Origin: Actinomycetota bacterium
GTDB lineage: Bacteria; Actinomycetota; Actinomycetes; Nanopelagicales; Nanopelagicaceae
DNA: 5,865 nt
Direction of reading: 5' to 3'
NCBI GenBank assembly: GCA_947381255.1
Contig: CANCUC010000058.1
Span: forward strand, 1 to 5,865
Shown here: one piece after another, positions 1 through 4,790 of the stretch
Layout of the letters: every line of letters starts with the position of its first letter
Position numbering within the stretch: the first letter of the stretch is position 1
Notes under the pieces: model-generated
Databases searched by the model: none
The model's input: the letters and a program-made list of their open reading frames with translations, nothing else
What the model was told of the DNA's origin: nothing
Made by a program: the position numbers and the translations under genes

Positions 1-430
1 TGTAACCAATAACTGTGACAGATGGTTTGTGGGTGGCAGGATCGTATTCAATTGTGTACGAATTCTTATTCATGATTGCATCAAGTGAAGTTTGAGCAAC
101 TGTGAGAGCGTTCTGATACGAGGCGAGCAAGCTCTGTGATTGGCTTGTAGCACTTGAGGCATTCTTTGTGTATGTAGCCAAATTAGCTACATCGGCGGCA
201 TAAGTTGCTTGTGCATCAATGCAATTCTTTGTCGCCCAAATATTCTTAGGAGTTGTCTTCAATGGATTGGCGATACAGGTGTACGTACCTGACTTAGCCT
301 TAAGAGTGGTGCAGGCGGTGCCTTGCTTACCAGCAGCATCCGCAGATGCGCTCAGTGCAATCGAAGTGCTGAGAACGAGGGCACTTGCAATAAGTACTCC
401 GGCCAGCTTTCGTGTAGAGAGCTTTGACAT
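1..430 (-). CDS. Secreted protein of unknown function, N-terminal part (runs off left edge)
   Basis: The reading frame opens at an ATG (430-428) and stays open for 143 codons to the window edge, so the C-terminus is missing. A strong Shine-Dalgarno, GGAGG at 443-439, lies 8 nt before the ATG and fixes the start. The protein begins MSKLSTRKLAGVLIASALVL and continues to a SADA/A-type cleavage site near residues 30-33. This is a classical Sec signal peptide, so the product should be exported. The mature part starts with three cysteines (about C40, C52, C70), in contexts TACTT, YTCIAN and KNCID, which could form a disulfide. An Ala/Ser/Thr/Gln-rich, probably helical stretch follows (about 70-115), then a more beta-like segment with YTIEYDPATHKP. 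I do not recognise the family. The length from the start, codon use and signal peptide make it a real gene. The neighbouring tRNA is divergently transcribed. Confidence 0.85.
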   Translation of the reverse strand, partial: MSKLSTRKLAGVLIASALVLSTSIALSASADAAGKQGTACTTLKAKSGTYTCIANPLKTTPKNIWATKNCIDAQATYAADVANLATYTKNASSATSQSQSLLASYQNALTVAQTSLDAIMNKNSYTIEYDPATHKPSVTVIGY

Positions 431-437
431 CGTATTT

Positions 438-443
438 TCCTCC
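438..443 (-). promoter_or_regulatory. Shine-Dalgarno of the secreted-protein gene
   Basis: Read on the minus strand this is GGAGGA, 7-8 nt before the ATG at 430. It is the strongest ribosome binding site in the window. Its first two G bases are also the last two bases of a CCAATTGG palindrome at 442-449. Confidence 0.8.
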
Positions 444-490
444 AATTGGCCCAGGTCCTCTGGGTCACGCGCGCAATTCTAGAGTCTAGA
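442..490 (-). repeat. Cluster of short inverted repeats in the leader of the secreted-protein gene
   Basis: Four short symmetrical elements lie in a row upstream of the signal-peptide gene: CCAATTGG (442-449), CCCAG-gtcct-CTGGG (450-464), GCGCGC (469-474) and TCTAGA-g-TCTAGA (478-490, a 13-base element with 6-bp arms). Only the CCCAG/CTGGG element has a loop long enough to form an RNA hairpin. It sits just upstream of the Shine-Dalgarno. The TCTAGA pair could be an operator or could overlap a -10 box: TAGAAT on the minus strand at 481-476 matches TATAAT at five of six positions, but I find no convincing -35. Inspection alone cannot separate function from chance. Confidence 0.4.
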
Positions 491-552
491 TGGCTCATTA
501 GAATCTCAAAAGCTGCCACCAAGCGTGTGGATTTGGTGTGAATTCCCACGGA

Positions 553-558
553 TAAACT
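553..558 (+). promoter_or_regulatory. Possible -10 box of the tRNA-Arg gene
   Basis: TAAACT fits the TAnnnT pattern and would place the transcription start near 565, about 12 nt before the mature tRNA. The region around 530-538 (TTTGGTG) offers only a poor -35 at unsuitable spacing. This is a weak call made mainly from position. Confidence 0.3.
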
Positions 559-576
559 ACCTAGTGCGCCAAACCG

Positions 577-649
577 GTCCCAGTAGCTCAGTGGATAGAG
601 CGACCGCCTCCTAAGCGGTAGGCCACGGGTTCAACTCCCGTCTGGGACA
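577..649 (+). tRNA. tRNA-Arg, anticodon CCU
   Basis: A full cloverleaf can be drawn. The acceptor stem GTCCCAG (577-583) pairs with CTGGGAC (642-648), with discriminator A at 649. The D stem GCTC (586-589) pairs with GAGC (598-601). The anticodon stem ACCGC (603-607) pairs with GCGGT (615-619). The T stem ACGGG (625-629) pairs with CCCGT (637-641), with loop TTCAACT. The seven-base anticodon loop CTCCTAA (608-614) places CCT at 610-612, reading Arg codon AGG. The 3' CCA is not encoded (the next bases are CT), so it must be added by nucleotidyltransferase. The 3' end lies one base from the purU stop codon on the other strand. Confidence 0.97.
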
Positions 650-650
650 C

Positions 651-1478
651 TCAGAAGATAATCGTGCGATTTCCGGTCAGGAAGATGCGATCTTCTGCAT
701 AGAGTTTCACAGCTTTGGAAAGTACGCGCCGCTCGATATCGCGACCAATTGAAATCAAATCTTCTGGGGTCGCCGCATGAGAAACATGGGCAACATCTTG
801 TTCGATGATCGGGCCTTCATCGAGGTCGCCTGTGACAAAGTGCGCCGTCGCGCCGATCACCTTCACACCTCTGGCATGTGCCTGGTGGTACGGCTTGCCT
901 CCTTTAAATCCAGGAAGGAAGGAGTGATGAATGTTGATGATTTGTGCTGGATATTTCGCGCAGAACTCCTCTGAAAGAATCTGCATGTAACGAGCAAGTA
1001 CTACGAAATCAATATCGTGCTCCAAAATCATTTTGTTTATCTCAACCTCGGCAGTTCTCTTATCGGGAGATAGAACTGCAAATGGAATTCCATGAGATTC
1101 AACCAGGCCTCTTAGCTCTTCATGGTTGGAGAGCACGATTGGAATAGATATTGGAAGTTCTCCAAGTTCCTGGAGATAAAGCAGATCTCGAAGGCAATGA
1201 CTCTCTTTTGTAACGAGGACAACAGCGCGCTTCTTCGTTTGATGTTCACGGAGGGAAAGTATTGGATTTAAGTGATCTAACCCCTGGCGCAAGATATTAG
1301 AAAGTTTCGCTAAATCTTGCTCCGATTCAATTCGAGTGCGCATCACAAAGAGTCCAGTTGTGGGATCGGTAAATTGTTGGTTCTCAATGATGTTGCCATC
1401 TGCCGCGAGGACTGCCGAAGTCATTGAATGAACAATGCCAGGTTGATCTTTGCAGGTGAGTGTGAGAATCGCATCCAT
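651..1478 (-). CDS. purU: Formyltetrahydrofolate deformylase (PurU)
   Basis: PurU hydrolyses 10-formyl-tetrahydrofolate to formate and tetrahydrofolate in the cytoplasm. This balances the one-carbon pool and supplies formate for purine synthesis. The 275-residue protein has the usual family length and order: an N-terminal ACT domain (about 3-80, with CKDQPGIVH at 9-17), then a formyltransferase-fold catalytic domain (about 84-275). The catalytic triad expected from GAR transformylase is present. N182 and H184 lie in INIHHSFLPG and D220 in GDLDEGP, with the same 38-residue N-to-D spacing as in the E. coli GAR transformylase PurN. The ATG start fits the family N-terminus, since the ACT domain begins at once. 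No good Shine-Dalgarno precedes it (AGG is 12 nt away), and the ATG lies inside one arm of a long inverted repeat. The gene is 48 bp downstream of the MMPL transporter on the same strand and could be co-transcribed. No functional link between the two is evident. Confidence 0.96.
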   Translation of the reverse strand: MDAILTLTCKDQPGIVHSMTSAVLAADGNIIENQQFTDPTTGLFVMRTRIESEQDLAKLSNILRQGLDHLNPILSLREHQTKKRAVVLVTKESHCLRDLLYLQELGELPISIPIVLSNHEELRGLVESHGIPFAVLSPDKRTAEVEINKMILEHDIDFVVLARYMQILSEEFCAKYPAQIINIHHSFLPGFKGGKPYHQAHARGVKVIGATAHFVTGDLDEGPIIEQDVAHVSHAATPEDLISIGRDIERRVLSKAVKLYAEDRIFLTGNRTIIF

Positions 1479-1510
1479 CTGCAGATGGTACCTGCGGATG
1501 GATGCGATTC
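1466..1510 (-). repeat. Long inverted repeat (19-bp arms, 7-nt loop) over the purU start codon
   Basis: The arms are GAATCGCATCCATCTGCAG (1466-1484) and CTGCGGATGGATGCGATTC (1492-1510), complementary at 18 of 19 positions, with the loop ATGGTAC between. The single mismatch (1480/1496) is a U-G wobble in plus-strand RNA and a C-A mismatch in minus-strand RNA. The purU ATG (1478-1476) is in the 3' arm of the minus-strand hairpin. The transporter stop codon (1529-1527) lies 17 nt before the structure. No T-run follows on the minus strand, so this is not a canonical intrinsic terminator. It could act as a tail-less terminator of the transporter transcript, an RNase III processing or mRNA stability element, or a block on purU translation from read-through RNA. 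Confidence 0.85.
1485..1490 (-). promoter_or_regulatory. Possible -10 box for a leaderless purU transcript
   Basis: On the minus strand the hairpin loop reads TACCAT, a TAnnnT hexamer ending 6 nt before the purU ATG. A start at that ATG would give a leaderless mRNA lacking the 5' arm of the hairpin, so the start codon would be free. No convincing -35 lies 16-18 nt upstream, and the assignment is tentative. Confidence 0.25.
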
Positions 1511-1526
1511 CTTTAGATTGCGATTG

Positions 1527-3626
1527 CTAGTGAGCGATGGTGAAGCGCTTGAGAGCCTTTGGAGCCCACCAATTTCGCTCTCCAAAGAGTCGCATGAGAG
1601 CAGGGACAAGCAGGGCTCTCACGAGAGTTGAGTCCAGGAGAATTGCGAAGGCAACTCCAAAACCAAGGGTTTTGATATTTGTTACCCCGCTGGTGAGGAA
1701 GGCTGCGAATACAACGGCTAGGAGAACAGCCGCTGATGTAATAATTCGAGCCGACCTTTGTAGTCCCGTTGCTACTGCGTCTACATTTGAACGACCAGCA
1801 TCGTGCTCTTCCTTGATGCGGGAGAGAAGGAATACCTCGTAGTCCATCGACAAACCAAATGTGACTACGCAGATGAGGATCACCATTGAGGTATCGATAG
1901 AGCCCGTTTTGGTAAATGAGCCGACCAGCCATGTTAAGTGACCGCCAATAAAGATCCACGAGAGGGCGCCGATGGTCGCGCTCAATGAGAGGATATTTAG
2001 GATTACCGCCTTGATAGGCAAGATGATTGAGCCGGTATACATAAAGAGAAGAATCAGCACTGAAAGTGCAATCCAACCTAGAGCCCAAGGCAAGGTTCGG
2101 GCAATCCCATTTTGGGTATCTGTGTACTCAGCAGCTGTTCCGCCTACAAGTGGCTTTAATGAGGTTGAAATTGCTCGAACGGAATTGATCTGACTTTCCG
2201 CCGCATTGGTGCGCGGACTCAGTGATGAGATCGCTGAGATTCGAGCGTCGTTGCCAACTATTTGTGGAGTGGAAACGGAAACCACATTTCTCACCTTCGC
2301 CAACTCGGCGGAGTAAGTGGTCAACTGATCTTGCTTAGCGGCGCCACCAGGAATAATGATTTCAATGGGGTTCGCACTCTGTCCATCAAATTCCTTGGTG
2401 CTTACTGCACTTGCGATTGCAGCCTTATTGCTGGCAGGAAGCGCTCTGCTATCAACTTCCGAGAAGACGATATCTTTGATTGGAGCAGCAAGGATCGCGA
2501 GAATAATCAGCGCAAGGGTTACAACAGCGACCGGACGCTTCATTACAAAGCGTGCAGTTTGCGCCCAACGGCCATCCTCTTTTGGAGTTATCGCCTTCTT
2601 GCGCACTACAAAGCTATCAACGCGCTTTCCAAGCATCGCAAGGATGGCAGGAAGTGGAATGAGTGCTCCGAAAACGGCTGTAAGAACAACGCCAACACCG
2701 GCGTAACCAAATGACTTGAGGAACATGAGTGGGAAGAACATCAAGGAGACCACGGTAACTAGGACAGTTAATCCTGAGAAGAAGACTGTGCGTCCGGCAG
2801 TTGCGACGGTGCGCACGATTGAATCTTCGACAGATTTTCCAGAGTGCAACTCTTCACGGAATCTATTGACTATGAGCAATGAGTAATCAATACCAAGTCC
2901 AAGGCCCATTCCCGTTGTTAGGTTTAAAGCAAAGATGCTTACCCCAGTAGCAAGGCTAATGAGATACAAGATTAAGAATGTTCCAAGAATTGCGCTGAGT
3001 CCTACGACCAGTGGCATCGCTGAAGAGATAAGTCCACCGAAGATGAAGATGAGAAGAATGAAGGTCAGTGGAATTGAGATTGATTCTGCGACCGCCAGAT
3101 CTTTTGAAATCTTGGAACCGATCGCCTGGTTAATCATCGCAATTCCGCCAACATAAACCCGGAGCGATTTGTAGCTTCCATCGAACTTGCTCTGCACGTT
3201 CTTGGCTAAATCTTTAGCAGTGCTTGGATCTCCGGCTGTCGAGTAAACGAAGAGATACCCAGATTTTCCATCAATGCTCTTGAGCGCAGGTGCGCCACCA
3301 GCCGACCAATATGAGAGGACCTTCGAAACGCCAGCCTCTTGGCTGATTGCCTTCTCGAGCGAGGCTTCATCTGCTGCTGTTGTTGGGTCTGTGACAGAGG
3401 TCGTGCTCTTTACAACAATTGCAAGCGCAGGGTCTTTGACGTGGAAGGTGGAGCCAAGATAGTTAGCTGCCTTTACCGAGTCACTTTTGGGATCGTTATA
3501 TCCGCCATTGTCCAAGCGGGGAATGAGAAGAGAGCTAGTTGAGCCCGCTCCAATAAGAATCAAAATAAAGAGCGCCAGGACTGTCCTGCGACGCCTTACG
3601 AGGGTGTGGCCGAGTTTCTCAAACAT
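1527..3626 (-). CDS. MMPL-family RND transporter, probable TetR-controlled exporter
   Basis: This is a 699-residue integral membrane protein of the MMPL branch of the RND superfamily: proton-driven exporters of lipids or hydrophobic compounds in the cytoplasmic membrane. The fold is the usual duplicated half. TM1 is about 15-35, followed by an external porter domain (36-180), then TM2-6 (about 182-331). A cytoplasmic linker follows, then TM7 (about 364-384), a second external domain (385-513), and TM8-12 (about 515-678). Both halves keep the Asp-Tyr pair of the proton relay: D247-Y248 in GLGLGIDYSLL and D595-Y596 in FGLSMDYEVFL, matching the DY pairs of mycobacterial MmpL3. The C-terminus ends shortly after GERNWWAP, typical of actinobacterial members, without the long tail of MmpL3. 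The ATG is supported by GAAAGG at 3639-3634, 7 nt upstream. The divergent TetR gene and operators point to inducible export of a small hydrophobic or toxic compound. The substrate cannot be read from sequence. Confidence 0.95.
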   Translation of the reverse strand: MFEKLGHTLVRRRRTVLALFILILIGAGSTSSLLIPRLDNGGYNDPKSDSVKAANYLGSTFHVKDPALAIVVKSTTSVTDPTTAADEASLEKAISQEAGVSKVLSYWSAGGAPALKSIDGKSGYLFVYSTAGDPSTAKDLAKNVQSKFDGSYKSLRVYVGGIAMINQAIGSKISKDLAVAESISIPLTFILLIFIFGGLISSAMPLVVGLSAILGTFLILYLISLATGVSIFALNLTTGMGLGLGIDYSLLIVNRFREELHSGKSVEDSIVRTVATAGRTVFFSGLTVLVTVVSLMFFPLMFLKSFGYAGVGVVLTAVFGALIPLPAILAMLGKRVDSFVVRKKAITPKEDGRWAQTARFVMKRPVAVVTLALIILAILAAPIKDIVFSEVDSRALPASNKAAIASAVSTKEFDGQSANPIEIIIPGGAAKQDQLTTYSAELAKVRNVVSVSTPQIVGNDARISAISSLSPRTNAAESQINSVRAISTSLKPLVGGTAAEYTDTQNGIARTLPWALGWIALSVLILLFMYTGSIILPIKAVILNILSLSATIGALSWIFIGGHLTWLVGSFTKTGSIDTSMVILICVVTFGLSMDYEVFLLSRIKEEHDAGRSNVDAVATGLQRSARIITSAAVLLAVVFAAFLTSGVTNIKTLGFGVAFAILLDSTLVRALLVPALMRLFGERNWWAPKALKRFTIAH

Positions 3627-3633
3627 GGTCGCG

Positions 3634-3639
3634 CCTTTC
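3634..3639 (-). promoter_or_regulatory. Shine-Dalgarno of the MMPL transporter gene
   Basis: GAAAGG on the minus strand, 7 nt before the ATG at 3626. It supports that start, which also places a basic RRRR patch (residues 11-14) just before TM1. Confidence 0.7.
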
Positions 3640-3650
3640 AGGGGACGGGT

Positions 3651-3669
3651 ATCTGAATAGTGTTCAGAT
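3651..3669. promoter_or_regulatory. Operator-like palindrome O1 (TetR site)
   Basis: ATCTGAATAGTGTTCAGAT is a 19-base element with perfect 7-bp arms (ATCTGAA and TTCAGAT) around a 5-bp centre, a size and form typical of TetR-family operators. It covers the predicted transcription start and touches the -10 box of the transporter promoter. Bound repressor would block polymerase there. Confidence 0.75.
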
Positions 3670-3697
3670 TATGGGGTGTTGATTTGAACACTGTCAA
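3668..3697 (-). promoter_or_regulatory. Promoter of the MMPL transporter gene
   Basis: On the minus strand a perfect TTGACA (3697-3692) is followed after 18 nt by CATAAT (3673-3668), five of six matches to TATAAT. Transcription would start near 3661, giving a leader of about 35 nt that includes the Shine-Dalgarno. This is the best sigma-70-type promoter in the window. Both of its boxes are overlapped by operator-like palindromes. Confidence 0.75.
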
Positions 3698-3700
3698 GTT
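3682..3700. promoter_or_regulatory. Operator-like element O2 (second TetR site)
   Basis: ATTTGAACACTGTCAAGTT contains TTGA-acactg-TCAA, and in reverse orientation matches O1 at 14 of 19 positions. That includes an identical 8-mer: AGTGTTCA at 3659-3666 and its complement at 3685-3692. It overlaps the -35 of the transporter promoter and the putative -35 of the tetR promoter. The two sites are about 31 bp centre to centre, roughly three helical turns, so two dimers could sit on the same face of the DNA. Confidence 0.65.
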
Positions 3701-3712
3701 TCGGGAGATACT
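3684..3712 (+). promoter_or_regulatory. Putative promoter of the TetR gene, possibly leaderless
   Basis: TTGAAC (3684-3689), 17 nt, then GATACT (3707-3712). Each box matches consensus at four of six positions. The -10 ends 6 nt before the GTG at 3719, so transcription could begin at or next to the start codon. A GGGAG at 3703-3707 could instead act as Shine-Dalgarno with a long 11-nt spacing if transcription begins further upstream. The -35 lies inside O2, which would allow autorepression. Confidence 0.5.
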
Positions 3713-3718
3713 TAGGGC

Positions 3719-4345
3719 GTGTCTTCATCAAAAGTTCTTCGAAGCAAGTCCGTGGTGCGGGAGAGCTATCACCACGGGGATTTGCAGGCGGCACTCTTAG
3801 AGGCGGCAGTTAATCTAGTCAGAGCGAATGGCCCAGATCATTTATCTCTTCGCGCTGTTGCGGAGCAAGTGGGCGTAAGCCCAAGCGCCGTGTATCACTA
3901 TTTCCCAGATAAGGATTCTCTGATCTCTGAGCTGGGCGATCAATTATTTATTCAGATGGCAGTCATGCAGAGGGAAGCACTTGGAAATATCCCTGGAAAT
4001 TCAGCACGTGCAGCCCGGCTTCGATACCGAGAATTAGGCAGAACATATTTTCGCTGGGCAAATTCTGAACCAAATCTCTTCCGACTTATGTTTGGCGGAT
4101 TTTGCAAAATCGAGAAGGGTGGAACTCATGAAAGTGAGGAAGCTTTTCTCATGCTTTCAAAGTGTCTCGATGAGCTCTTATCTACCGGAGTTATCACTCC
4201 AACCATGCGCAGATACGGTGAATTGATTTCATGGAGCGCAGTGCAAGGAGCTTCAACTTTAATTATTGAAGGAATACTTCCCGAAGCAGCTTTTGAAGAG
4301 TTGCTCGATGGACTTGAATTAGCGATGCGAGGGGGAGCGAAGTGA
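3719..4345 (+). CDS. TetR-family transcriptional repressor, likely regulator of the divergent MMPL transporter
   Basis: This 208-residue protein has a typical TetR layout. After a short basic arm, YHHGDLQAALLEAA (17-30) begins helix 1. The helix-turn-helix lies at about 42-61 (LSLRAVAEQVGVSPSAVYHY), followed by FPDKDSLI. The C-terminal ligand and dimer domain (about 75-205) contains LGRTYFRWANSEPNLFRLMF (106-125), resembling the WHG-type TetR C-terminal domain. The GTG start is the first reasonable one in the frame and sits 92 bp from the divergent transporter start. Two palindromic operator candidates lie between the genes, so the simplest model is a dimer repressing both itself and the pump until an effector binds. 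The effector is unknown. The gene overlaps a downstream small ORF by 4 bp. Confidence 0.93.
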   Translation: MSSSKVLRSKSVVRESYHHGDLQAALLEAAVNLVRANGPDHLSLRAVAEQVGVSPSAVYHYFPDKDSLISELGDQLFIQMAVMQREALGNIPGNSARAARLRYRELGRTYFRWANSEPNLFRLMFGGFCKIEKGGTHESEEAFLMLSKCLDELLSTGVITPTMRRYGELISWSAVQGASTLIIEGILPEAAFEELLDGLELAMRGGAK

Positions 4346-4458
4346 GCGATTCAAATATCATGCCTAAGGTCACTCAAGATGAGATCGATCCGCGCGAAGA
4401 TGATGAGGCGCGACGAGAAGCTGAGATTGCAGCGGATAAACCTCCGCACCATGGCTAG
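4342..4458 (+). CDS. Small acidic 38-residue protein, translationally coupled to TetR
   Basis: GTG at 4342-4344 overlaps the TetR stop TGA (4343-4345) in a GTGA arrangement, a common sign of coupled translation. A purine-rich GGGGGAG (4331-4337) lies 4 nt upstream as Shine-Dalgarno. The product starts MSDSNIMPKVTQDE, has a charged centre rich in Asp, Glu and Arg (EDDEARREAEIAADK) and ends PPHHG at a TAG (4456-4458). It has no membrane segment and no cysteine, and is probably disordered or a single helix. I do not recognise the family. The protein is short, so the coding evidence is moderate: the overlap and Shine-Dalgarno favour it. An alternative ATG at 4360 has no ribosome site. It could be a TetR accessory peptide or simply an operon partner. 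Confidence 0.65.
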   Translation: MSDSNIMPKVTQDEIDPREDDEARREAEIAADKPPHHG

Positions 4459-4497
4459 CCTCTAAGGAGCGGTAAACACTACTTTTGAATTTCGGGG

Positions 4498-4698
4498 TTA
4501 CTCACCGGAACTAGATTGCGCGGGGCGAGAGTCGGTCTTATAAAAACCGCCACCTTTAAAGACGACGCCCACATTGGAGTAGACCTTACGAACCGCTCCC
4601 TTGCACTCTGGGCAGACCTCAATTGGGTCATCCGCAAAGGCTTGGAACAATTCAAATTCGTGGCCACAGTCGGCACACGCATATTGGTAGGTCGGCAT
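4498..4698 (-). CDS. FmdB-family zinc ribbon protein
   Basis: A 66-residue protein of the FmdB regulatory/zinc ribbon family. It opens MPTYQYACADCGHEFE and carries two CxxC knuckles, C8/C11 and C29/C32, that should bind one zinc ion. The conserved segment VRKVYSNVGVVFKGGGFYKT follows, then a short polar tail (PAQSSSGE). Length and order match the family closely. The exact function of these proteins is not established; the name comes from a putative regulator of formamide metabolism in a methylotroph, and no amidase gene lies nearby. No purine-rich Shine-Dalgarno precedes the ATG (the leader reads TTTACACTTACCTCT), but a TACACT box ends 7 nt before it, suggesting a leaderless mRNA. The gene converges with the TetR/small ORF pair (39-bp gap, no obvious terminator hairpin) and is divergent from the CopC-like gene. 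Confidence 0.94.
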   Translation of the reverse strand: MPTYQYACADCGHEFELFQAFADDPIEVCPECKGAVRKVYSNVGVVFKGGGFYKTDSRPAQSSSGE

Positions 4699-4705
4699 AG
4701 AGGTA

Positions 4706-4711
4706 AGTGTA
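4706..4711 (-). promoter_or_regulatory. -10 box of the FmdB-family gene, leaderless arrangement
   Basis: TACACT on the minus strand (four of six matches to TATAAT, TAnnnT pattern) ends exactly 7 nt before the A of the ATG at 4698. Transcription would start at the start codon. That agrees with the pyrimidine-rich sequence where a Shine-Dalgarno would be. A TTAGAG 18 nt further upstream is a poor -35. Confidence 0.5.
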
Positions 4712-4790
4712 AAGAGGTGAGAGGATAGGCTCTAATCCAAAATGGATGCAGGGGCGATTTAGGCCTCTTGGAGGAGTCGAAGGGCTAGAA

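Noticed and set aside
219..482. 87-codon plus-strand open frame at the left
   Set aside because: It is antisense to the signal-peptide protein and its leader, which has a strong Shine-Dalgarno and a coherent secretion signal. The antisense product has no recognisable feature.
577..660. Integration (att) site at the 3' end of the tRNA-Arg gene
   Set aside because: tRNA 3' ends are frequent attachment sites, but no integrase gene and no direct repeat of the tRNA end is seen elsewhere in the window. purU, a housekeeping gene, follows at once.
1466..1510. Canonical rho-independent terminator or folate/purine riboswitch at the purU inverted repeat
   Set aside because: No T-run follows on either strand, and the element is a simple near-perfect hairpin without the junctions or conserved cores of known tetrahydrofolate or purine riboswitches. 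It is kept as an unexplained inverted repeat.
1513..2088. 191-codon minus-strand open frame overlapping the 3' third of the MMPL gene
   Set aside because: It is a shifted frame of the transporter on the same strand. The transporter frame here encodes recognisable TM10-12 with the DY motif, while this frame gives a Cys/Arg/Ser-rich product with no family features.
2262..2714. 150-codon plus-strand open frame antisense to the MMPL gene
   Set aside because: It lies wholly inside a well-supported transporter gene. Its translation is rich in scattered Cys, Arg and Asn with no domain, and it has no Shine-Dalgarno. Open antisense frames of this length are expected opposite long membrane-protein genes.
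4459..4497. Terminator between the converging small ORF and FmdB genes
   Set aside because: The 39 bases contain no stem longer than 3-4 bp with a loop and no T-run of useful length. The GGCTAGCC at 4453-4460 has no loop.
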